DNA of 64,000 bases from Microstegium vimineum. Taxonomy: Eukaryota; Streptophyta; Magnoliopsida; Poales; Poaceae. Shown one piece after another: positions 55,885 to 64,000 of the stretch. Under the pieces are notes generated by a model that worked only from the letters and a program-made list of their open reading frames with translations, was not told where the DNA came from and did not search any database. Positions within the stretch are counted from its first letter, which is position 1. Every line of letters begins with the position of its first letter. The DNA is taken from contig CM039129.1 of NCBI GenBank assembly GCA_022036555.1, positions 29,066,553-29,130,552 of the forward strand. The letters run 5' to 3'. A program made the translations under genes and the position numbers.

Positions 55885-56917
55885 CTCTGACTAGGTGAAT
55901 ATATACTTCAAACTCTTATGATCTGTATAGATATGACAAAGGTTGCCCAGAAGATAATGTCGCCAAATCTTCAAAGAATGGACAACTACTGCTAATTCTA
56001 GATCATGAATTGGATAGTTCTCTTCGTGCTTTTCAATTGCCTAGAAGCATAAGCAATGACTCTTCCTTCTTGCATTAAGACACACCCAATATCAATACTG
56101 GATGCATCGCAATATATATTGAAGGGCTTCTCAATATTAGGCTGAGCTAATACTGGAGTTGTGGTCATTAACTTCTTCAAAGTATGAAAGACTTCTTCAC
56201 ACTCATCAGACCATACAAACTTGGTCTGGTTCTTCAGTAGACTGGTAATGGGCTTCGAGACTCAAGAAAAGTCTAGAATAAACCGGCGATAATAACCAGC
56301 CATACCAAGAAAAGTTCAAACTTGATGGACTGTTGTTGGTGGCTTCCAATCCAAAATATCCTTGGCCTTGCTAGGGTCAACTGTCACTCCTCCATTGGAC
56401 AAAACATGTCCTAGGAATTGCACTTCCTTTAGCCAAAACTCACATTTGCTGAACTTAGCATAAAGCTGATGCTCTTGCAATCGAGTTAAGACAACTCTGA
56501 GATGACGGGCATGCTCCTCTTCATTCTTGGAATAGATGAGAATATCATCAATGAAGACAACAATGAACTTGTCTAGCTCCGGCATGAACACTGAGTTCAT
56601 CAGATACATGAAGTATGTCGGCGCATTGGTCAAACCAAACGACATTACCAGATACTCATAAAGCCCATATATAGTGGTAAACGTCGTCTTGGGGATATCT
56701 TCGGTCGAATCTTGATCTGATGGTATCCCGACCGCAAGTCCATCTTGGAGAACGCTATAGCTCCAGCGAGTTGATCAAAGAGAAGATCAATCCGTGGCAA
56801 GGGATACTTGTTCTTGATGGTCACCTCGTTTAAGAGACGATAGTCAATGCACATACGAAGAGTATGATCCTTCTTCTTCACGAAAATAGAAGGACAACCC
56901 CATGGTGATGAACTAGG
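55885..56917 (-). pseudogene. reverse transcriptase and RNase H of element F
   Basis: RT motifs in minus-strand order: L-R-M-C-I-D-Y-R-L-L-N, F-S-K-M-D-L-R-S-G-Y-H-Q-I, S-F-G-L-T-N-A-P, the catalytic F-I-D-D-I-L-I-Y-S and F-L-G-H-V-L-S-N-G-G. RNase H shows I-Y-C-D-A-S and Y-A-S-R-Q-L-K. Frameshifts lie near 56,645-56,690, 56,300 and 56,030, and a stop near 55,893 interrupts RNase H. Confidence 0.82.
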
Positions 56918-57641
56918 TCAAATGAAACCTTTTTCGAGCAACTCATTCGATTGAGTCTTCAGCTCTGCTAGCTCTTTAGGTGGCATTCGATAGGCCCTTC
57001 TAGAGACAGGTGTTGTGCCAGGCTTTAACTCTATAGAAAACTCAACATCTCTATCGGGAGGTAAGCCAGGTAAGTCATTAGGAAAGACATCTGGAAACTC
57101 ACGTACTACTGGAATATCATATATCCCCACTGAAGTTATAGCACAGACTTTTTCCACTTCCCTTTTTGGCACAGAAATCTGAATAAAAAGTTGAGATTTA
57201 CTGTCTGGCACATCTACCTTGACAGTTCTATTCAACACATCGATCACAGCTTTGTGTTGTTGTAACCAATTCATCCCTAGGATCACATCTAAAACCTGGT
57301 TAGGAAGCACTACCATGGTCGTAGGAAAGATATGCCCACCCAGACTCAAAGATACTTTATACACCAACTCTCTAGTCGAGATGCGACCACCCGGTGTTTG
57401 CACATGAAAGTCCAATTTTAACTCAGACAAAGAAATAATATGCTTGAGCACAAATGACTTATCGATGAAAGAATGTGATGCACTAGAATCAAAGAGAATA
57501 ACTACAGGATTATCGTTGATAGGAAACATACCCTGCAACACTGGTTCTCCTTCTGGCATTCCTTCACTCTGGGCATGAAACACCCGCCCAGTCTTCTGTT
57601 CAAGCTTGTTCTTCTGATTCCCAGCATTTCCATTCTGCTTC
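56918..57641 (-). pseudogene. protease of element F
   Basis: Frame with L-F-D-S-S-A-S-H-S-F-I, where the aspartic protease motif is normally D-S-G-A-S, so Gly is replaced by Ser. Downstream: V-I-L-G-M-N-W-L, typical of the protease C-terminal part, then F-P-D-V-F and L-P-P-x-R-x-V-E-F leading to RT. Its upstream connection to gag is cut by the solo Tat LTR at 57,642-58,469. Confidence 0.8.
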
Positions 57642-58469
57642 TGTTGACGCCGTTTTTTGTACAGGTCAATATTAAACCAAGTGTATTGATCGGTAAAGGG
57701 GTTCCTCATCGGCATCAAGGGGCTATCGGTTTTATTACCGATGGAAGCAGAAGAATCTGCCGATGGTAGATGTGATAGAAGAGACGTCAAGAGAGAAAAG
57801 GAAAGACATTTTCCAGTGAGAAGACTTTGCCGATGAAAGTAGAAGAATATTGCCAATAGGAGGGTATTGTTGATAGACAAAGGATGTGGCTGACGTCAGC
57901 AGAAAGCTGCCGATGGCAATAAAAGGAAGGTTGCAGATTGGAAGGAATCTGCCGATGGAAAGTTTCATCGTAAAGGAATAGATAAGGAAGCTGGTGATTT
58001 TATACCAGTATTATTTTTATAGTTTGAGTCTGACTCTTGTACGAGTCATTTTATTTCCTTAAAAATAGGAGTTTTGTTTAGGTATGAGTCATGTCCATGT
58101 ACAACTCCTTTTACCGAAGTATAAATATGTACCCATGGGCGGTGTAAAAAGATATCCAAAATCAATCAAATACATCTATTACTTTTTATCTACTTTTCCA
58201 TCATCTAATTTTTCGCATTAGTAATAGTTTATCTACGAGTTCTTACGATCTCGACGGGCTGCATCTACAAGATCTTCGTCTACTTCGCGAGTTCCGTTTT
58301 TTGAACAATTTGAGCTTTGACATCTGGGCGTATCGCTGTTGTCTCGTTCATCGTTGTTCTAGTTATCGTCCTTGTCGATTAACTGGTCAAATCGACTGGC
58401 ACACCTTTGTATATTGATTTCGGGTATAAGCCCGAGGTGTTCGCAGATCAGGCGCTTTTTGTGTCAACA
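57642..58469 (+). mobile_element. solo LTR of the A-type Tat family
   Basis: 828 bp, TGTTGACGCC to GTGTCAACA, flanked by GCTTC (57,637-57,641 and 58,470-58,474). Homologous to element A's LTRs, with TATA box TATAAATA at 58,120 and about eight ATCGG/CCGAT pentamers. Inserted between the zinc knuckle and protease of F. Confidence 0.93.
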
Positions 58470-59489
58470 GCTTCTGCGGCTGCGGATTCCCCACAAACTT
58501 CTGATTGTACTGCTTCGGAAGATGACACACATTAGAATAATGTCCCACCTTTCCACAGTTGAAACAGACATTGCTGGTTTGCTTGGCAACCACTTGATTA
58601 TTTGTACCAGCATTCTGCCTAGGGTATTGAGAACCCCCAGAGAACTGCTACCCAAACTACTATTGAGGAGGACAATACTGAAAGCGATTATGGTTCTGAG
58701 GGTGGTAGATAATCTTCTATCTCTTCTGATTACCACTGGAAGACCCAACCACTGCTTTCTTCTTCTTTGCCTCCCTATGGATGCGCAGTGAACTCTCAGC
58801 AAGGATAGCCATGCTCACCACCTCATGATAGGTGGCATTTGGGTTATGATTGAGCATGGTGTGCATCTTAGTTGAAAGCCCCCTAAGAAATCACCGCTTC
58901 TTCTTAGCATCTGTACTGACATGTTCAACAGCATACTGAGAGAGATGATTGAACTTGCCCACGTACTGCATAACCATGGATTCTCCTTGCTTGAGAGTTA
59001 GGAACTCTTCTAACTTGGACTCCATCACACCAGCAGGAATATAGTGTGCACGAAAAGCCTCACGAAATTCCGTCCAGGTGACATGATGACCCGCAGGCTG
59101 CATAGTTGTGAAGGTCGACCACCAGGATCCTGCGGCACCACGAAGTTGCTGAGCTGCAAAGACTATCTTCTGCACCTCTGTGCAATTTATCAGCTCGAAC
59201 TTCTGCTCCATGGTGCGGAGCCAATCATCAGCTTCCAAGGGCTCATCTGCCTTGGTGAAAACAGGAGGACGTGTGTCTGTGAAATCGACATAAGTCATCT
59301 CTTGATTATTATTGCGACCCCGGTTCCCATGACCACCTTGCTGGTGATGTTGAGAAAGCTCATGCAAGAGGCGAGCATTATCCGTTGAAACATTGATCAA
59401 TGCAGCCAAAGTTTGTGCCAAAGTTGGTGGTACAGGGGTGGATCAGGAAGTTCCCCATCATGAGCCCCAGCATTGTTATGTTCATCCAT
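58470..59489 (-). pseudogene. gag of element F
   Basis: Starts at ATG 59,489 (MDEHNNAGAHDGEL). About one base seems to be missing near 59,440, after which T-L-A-A-L-I-N-V-S-T continues. The core reads R-P-P-V-F-T-K-A-D-E-P-L-E-A-D-D-W-L-R, V-F-A-A-Q-Q-L-R-G-A-A-G-S-W-W and E-F-R-E-A-F-R-A-H-Y-I-P, the usual chromovirus gag. After a damaged stretch (58,600-58,890) comes the zinc knuckle C-F-N-C-G-K-V-G-H-Y-S-N-V-C (CX2CX4HX4C) at about 58,530-58,575, cut by the solo LTR. Confidence 0.83.
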
Positions 59490-59675
59490 TTGTTTGCACA
59501 ACATACTTTTATTGAGACACAAGCATAAAAGTACCAAAGCATCCACACTTATATTACATGACCCTCATAACATGAAAGTGCTCAGAATTAAAGAGTTCTG
59601 AAAGCGATAAAGGTAGATTATATTAGACAAGATCCACTACTCGCATCCAAACTAGATAGCTAGATGATACATGAT

Positions 59676-60682
59676 CTACTCGTCGTCACTAAGGACCCCA
59701 ACCTCCACCTCCTGCTCCTCCTCGATGATCACCACTAGCTCTGGCACGAACTTGTCCTCGACGATCACCTCAGGTGTTGGCTCAACTCCACCCTGAGCCT
59801 CAGGTGTAGGTGCAAAGAACTGGTCGGCGAAAGACAAGTCCACCTGAACAAGCTCCCCAAGGTCCTCTGCCAAGGCCTGCTGCTGGTACTCGGGGTTCAG
59901 CATGTTGGTGAGGTGGTGAACCTCCTCATGGATAACATTGTTGTACACCTCAAGATTACCTGCATAGTGCCCCAAGTTGAGGTACATGTCGGACAGGAGG
60001 TGCTCTCGGTCCCAGGCTTCATTCCGCTCTCCTAGATACTCACCACTGGCTCTGGCACGAACTCATCCTTGACGATCACCTCAGGTGCTGGCTCAACTCC
60101 ACCCTGAGCCTCAGGTGTAGGTGCAAAGAACTGGTCGGCGAAAGACAAGTCCGCCTAAACAAGCTCCCCAAGGTCCTCTGCCAAGGCCTGCTGCTGGTAC
60201 TCGGAGTTCAGCATGTTGGTGAGGTGGTGAACCTCCTCATGGATAACATTGTTGTACACCTCAAGATTAACTGCATAGTGCCCCAAGTTGAGGTACATGT
60301 CGGACAGGAGGTGCTCTCGGTCCCAGGCTTCATTCCTCTCTCCCAGATACTGGTACATGTGACCCTCAGCATAGGCCACCTCAGACTCCTTCTGTGCCAG
60401 CTGCTCCTCCTTTTGTGCCTGCTTCTCCTGACACTCTTGCAGCTCAACCTCCATCTCCTCCACCTTGTCCTCCAAGGTGTCAGTCCTGCCAACAAACTCG
60501 TCCCTGTTTGCCTTCATCCGGCCCAGCTCAGTCTCCAGGTACTCTATCTTCGCCTTGCGGCGAGCACTGCGGCTAGCACCCTGCTGGCTGCTCTCGCCAC
60601 CACCTCCACGTGACGCCAGCCTGTAGCGAGGAATGCCCCGCGGTCCGGAGAACTTGTGAGCGGTGCACTTAGTCCTGGCCAT
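59676..60682 (-). pseudogene. ORF upstream of gag in element F with an H3-tail-like N-terminus
   Basis: The ATG at 60,682 opens MARTKCTAHKFSGPRGIPRY, followed by R-L-A. Residues A1, R2, T3, K4, T6, A7, K9 and G12 of histone H3 match without a gap, and P-R-x-x-L-A follows with a one-residue offset. A Gly-rich hinge and a coiled coil of about 70 residues follow (Y-L-E-T-E-L-G-R-M-K; V-E-E-M-E-V-E-L-Q-E-C). The C-terminal part ends in an acidic tail (E-E-E-Q-E-V-E-V). A 311-bp tandem duplication and a TAG at about 60,155-60,157 break it; the second repeat carries an open end to 59,676. It sits between PBS and gag. I do not know a named family. The H3-like function is inference. Confidence 0.6.
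59730..60351. repeat. 311-bp tandem duplication inside the pre-gag ORF of F
   Basis: 59,730-60,040 and 60,041-60,351 are closely similar, both running from CACCAC to the AGATAC region. The unit is not a multiple of three, so it shifts the frame. One copy carries the TAG, the other has CAG at the same place. Confidence 0.88.
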
Positions 60683-61004
60683 CCTATAGACAAGATTTTA
60701 AAAGAGGCAAGTAAGTAACATGATAAATTTTAATTTGATTAAGAACAAAATTTTAAACCCAACCCAAGTTGTATGATATGATGCATGATACGTTCCTACG
60801 AATACGATAATATTTACATAACATATTTATAGGGCATATATATGTAACCATATTCATACCATTAGCTTGATATTCCTAAGAACTACTCTCCTATTATTTG
60901 AACAAGAGAAAAGATAAGTTAAAGAAGTTTTTGGACTCAAACCAAATTTTAATTTAAGATCCAAAACGTTTTTGAAAAACTTACAACTGCAAGATCTGTA
61001 ATAA
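60683..61004 (-). other. 5' leader of element F
   Basis: AT-rich untranslated stretch between the PBS and the pre-gag ORF. No gene or site recognised. Confidence 0.6.
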
Positions 61005-61022
61005 GGAGACCTTTGATACCAA
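61005..61022 (-). other. primer binding site of element F, tRNA-iMet type
   Basis: On the minus strand TTGGTATCAAAGGTCTCC follows the LTR end TTCTATCACA. TGGTATCA is the start of the plant iMet-type PBS used by many LTR retrotransposons. Confidence 0.82.
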
Positions 61023-61023
61023 C

Positions 61024-62155
61024 TGTGATAGAACCTCTTAAGAACAGGGCCCACATGCCAGGATTAATGTCCATCTGACTTAATCCAAAGCAAATGATCC
61101 AAGTCTCAATTAGTCCGTCAGGTGTCACCACTTTGCAGCGGGTCATTCACCTCTTTCCGAACAGGATCTCCTCATTATAGACATTGCAGAAGTAATACAA
61201 TAATTTAATTTACATCAAAGTAGCGGAAATTTGAAGTCATATTACAAACCATAAGTTTTGAAACATAACATAGTGTCATACGATATTATTACATCAAGCC
61301 ATGATAGAGTATAAACAAACAACCGGAGTACTCTTGCCCAAGAGTCAAGCAAAGACAACTACTCCTCATCATCCTCCACTGAAACAACGGTCATGCAGCA
61401 CGAAGCTACACAGACTGGATTGGGACCCTCATCTGCAACAGGGGTTAACAAACCCTGAGTACTCAACAAGACTTATCCGACAAAAGAAAATATTTGGTGG
61501 ACAAAAGGTATGCAAGTCATAGGATTCAAGGGGTGGTTTGCAAGAATCAAGTATTTTGCATAAATGAGCATTTATAAAGACAATTGAAATTCATTTAATT
61601 CGTTCATAATATTTACTCAAGTACCGACCTAGATTTATGATCGATAACAGGGTAATAAACCATCCAAGAAAGGAAACCATCAAGTATCCAATTTAAGTTT
61701 TATTAACTACGTTGATAAAAATAGGGTTATGTTTCCATATCCGAGGAACACGATGATTCGAACCGGTTTATCCCAGCTGGGGCTTCCCAATCACACGACA
61801 TATACAACACTAAAGCACGCATATGACTACCTTTCCCTGGATCCTCTCGCCAAAACTGGGGTTCCGCCACCCAAGAGCATAGTACACCTCCATCTAGCTC
61901 GCTAACTTGGAGGGTACACACTACTCTCGCCATCTCTCCACTCCCAGTGCGGTTTGACCGTTCTTAAGACGAGAATAGCCAGAGTCCAGCTTCCCAAAGG
62001 TATATGATTAGTACTCCAAAGTCACAACCCTCAGACTTTAACAACGGACGGTTCCTAATGACACAGGCAGAAAGAACCCGCTCACCAGTCACAACTGATG
62101 GCTCTCAAACACCGTGTCCGCCCGGTCCCGATTATTACTACCAACAACATGACCT
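61024..62155 (-). repeat. F 5' LTR (R-U5 part), truncated
   Basis: Aligns with 9,647-10,756 and, past the ATTAT site, with a few bases at 49,220-49,250 (CAACA-ACATGACCTTTCT). Homology ends near 62,155, although the full LTR should be about 4 kb. The U3 part, with the promoter end TGTAACACC, is missing from the window, through truncation or another insertion. Confidence 0.8.
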
Positions 62156-64000
62156 TTCTGATCCAAATTGATTGATGATTGATCAACTAGCATGCATAGG
62201 TTTTAAGCTAGATAAGTTTTCAAGTGGTTTTTCAAGTTGTATCTAGAGAGCTCTCTTTTAATGTTGATCTCACGGGGTTTCTAGTGTTTACTTGTTGTCT
62301 AGCTATTCATGGTGCTAAGGGTGATTCTAAATTCTGCACTCCGATGGTATCACGCTTCAAAGGTCTACTCTTAAAACCTTAACATCATTTGGTATGTATT
62401 TACTCTCCCACATTGTCTATCTATGCATATGTGCTAAGGTTTCACCGGTGATTATGAGGACTTTTCGAAAGATTTCTATGTTTGGTCAACCAGTTGACCT
62501 TTCCTGTGAGATGGAGTACCTTGAGAGATAGTACCTTCCGCTTGCTTTATATATCTTTGTAATGGTTTTATGTTTGTTAATGTATATAATAAACACTGTG
62601 ATGGTACTATGTAATTTGTTAACTTATATGTGGATTGAACCTTGAGCACACATAAGGTCATGCATCCTATTTCATCCTTAAAATTTAGTGTGACATGCTA
62701 TGTTTAGAAGGATTTACAATTTCAAGGGAGAAGAAAGGGGGGTTTAAGGCACTGTAGGAACTTTATGACAAGGGAGCTGCTCTCTCGTGGCTCAGTTTGG
62801 CTCACGCATAATGATATGTTTTTTTTTTTTGTAAGCATCAACATTTTTTTTCAGATCTTATGCAAGGGAACTTACTTGCAATGTTGCTTCTTGCTTGGCG
62901 TCCTTAGAACTAACTGATGACCGTTTTTGTTTCATGTAGATGGCGAGATGGTCATATATAGCCTCTTATTTAATGTGATATTCGGAGTTAATCAGTGCTC
63001 CTGTGTGGAATGGACTTGATTATGGTAGCATGAGCTATACTGAAATCTCGTCATGAGGTTGAGATTGAGGCCGAATCTTCATCCATTATCTAAAATAGTG
63101 CATGCATGTAGCACTAGACGACATGGATCATGACAAGACAACTCGCGCGTACTAGACTCATCAACGCACTGTACCATACATGACATCACCAGGCAATATA
63201 TGACATACTCCTACTGATCAACCGCAGGCATCACGTTAGCTTGTGTTGCCCACAAGGTTGTGTGTCCAGCCGACGGAACAAGAGGTGCACCACCGGACTT
63301 GCACGGGAAAAGAGCACGGCCGCCGCAGTAGGACAGACAGTGACGGACTGATGGTGCATATACAGGGAGCACAGCAAGAAGCAGTAGCTAATGTACGGAC
63401 TCTACTCGATCGCATCCATGTGTCCGATACTGTGATGACTGACGATCATTCATGGAACTGGAATGGAACAGAAACAGGAACAGCTAGCATTCGGAATGGG
63501 CTTTTGGATGGATGGATGCATGTGATGAGGACTGATGATCCAGTGCGCGGTCGTCGTCTCTTGTTTCCATGCGATGCGAAAAAGCTGGAAGAAAGGCTAC
63601 TGCCTACTGGGGTCCGGCGTCATGTCAGGTCAGGCGACGCAGTTGAGGCCCACGCAGCCCATCCACATGCTCCTCACATGCTTCCTCTGAAAGAGAAACC
63701 AACAAGAAAAAGTAAGTCAACTTGCTGGGTCTGGAAACAGGATTAGCTAATACAGTACTGTACAGCAGATAGATCAACTCGAGAACATAAGGACAAGATA
63801 TTTCGTTTTTCTTTTGATAACCAGAAAGGACGAAGATTATACAGTCATTCTGTTCATTGCTAGTTCCCCTGTGTACTACTTATTGGTCAACATGTAAAAA
63901 CGGCTATTAGGAGAAGAGAACTACTACGATGGGCATACACGACCGAGCGTAGAAATGGCATACAGTATCTACTTTTTTTTAAGTGTGCACGATGGATCGG
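62156..64000. other. unassigned, possibly low-copy flanking DNA
   Basis: No LTR, terminal repeat or transposon protein recognised. The stretch has mixed composition, poly-T runs followed by CAG (about 62,820-62,853) and a plus-strand frame at 63,243-63,746 (about 167 aa) unlike any protein I know. On the minus strand a pyrimidine-rich tract plus CAG (63,687-63,700) precedes a short frame ending at TGA 63,630-63,632. This could be chance or the last exon of a gene outside the window. Confidence 0.4.

Larger units (their letters stand above)
9647..62155 (-). mobile_element. element F: Tekay-type chromovirus (Ty3/gypsy), nested host of most of the window
   Basis: A minus-strand element. 5' LTR from 61,024 upward (truncated near 62,155), iMet-type PBS (about 61,005-61,022), ORF upstream of gag (60,682-59,676), gag, protease, RT, RNase H, integrase with chromodomain (to 54,296), PPT (54,165-54,177), 3' LTR (54,164 down to 9,647). 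The 3' LTR is split by complex C and a solo copia LTR; the gag-protease junction is split by a solo Tat LTR. Lineage rests on the chromodomain after integrase and the TGGTATCA PBS. Inserted into D's ORF3 at 9,646/9,647; the second target copy is not visible. Confidence 0.85.

Noticed and set aside
63243..63746. 167-codon plus-strand frame
   Set aside because: No recognisable domain, promoter or splice context. A chance frame is as likely.
1..64000. tRNA or rRNA genes
   Set aside because: No cloverleaf or rRNA-like sequence was noticed on either strand; the tRNA-like words are primer binding sites only.

Overview
This window is intergenic DNA of a plant genome, almost certainly a grass and probably panicoid. 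It is built almost entirely of LTR retrotransposons nested inside one another, with one Stowaway MITE and one Mutator-like element. I see no bacterial features and no convincing intact host gene. Lineages were assigned from motifs: tRNA-Asp-type PBS (Athila), dual RNase H plus antisense ORF (Tat), tRNA-iMet-type PBS plus chromodomain (Tekay), and copia RT/integrase (SIRE/Opie-like). Matching target-site duplications (TSDs) let most of the nest be unpicked.

Layout. 1-2,790: LTR and gag debris. Element D (Athila, +) starts at 2,791 and runs LTR, gag, pol and ORF3 to 9,646, with a MITE in its integrase. Element F (Tekay chromovirus, -) begins at 9,647 inside D's ORF3. Its 3' LTR is split by complex C (Athila, +, 10,757-49,219, TSD ATTAT) and by a solo copia LTR (50,167-52,234, TSD AATAC). 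F's coding part (54,165-61,023, -) is split by a solo Tat LTR (57,642-58,469, TSD GCTTC). F's 5' LTR starts at 61,024 and is lost near 62,155. C has the order LTR-internal-LTR-internal-LTR. Its integrase is split by Tat element A (16,081-42,477, TSD GATGC), and a Pack-MULE (42,906-44,295, TSD GAGAACGTT) lies between its pol and ORF3. A in turn carries a 5'-truncated copia element (about 18,998-25,205) and, inside its 3' LTR, the younger Tat element B (28,810-41,711, TSD CATAC). 62,156-64,000 is unassigned.

Main points. (1) Element B carries, antisense to its decayed gag-pol, a gene that can be read as five phase-0 exons with GT-AG introns and no stop. It encodes a plant mobile domain (PMD) protein of about 983 aa with a basic NLS and a C-terminal coiled coil. 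A homologous but broken copy, with the same exon layout, lies in A. (2) A, B and the solo Tat LTR are densely sprinkled with the pentamer ATCGG/CCGAT on both strands, in coding and non-coding DNA, while neighbouring elements nearly lack it. A self-encoded DNA- or chromatin-targeting system is one explanation. (3) F encodes, upstream of gag, a coiled-coil protein whose N-terminus resembles the histone H3 tail (H3 K4 and K9 positions kept), in an element that also encodes a chromodomain. (4) Athila copies share in-frame stops in gag and ORF3, and ORF3 has a promoter-like module resembling the LTR promoter.

All gag-pol copies are broken, so the elements look non-autonomous. B's antisense gene is the only long protein-coding unit that appears intact.
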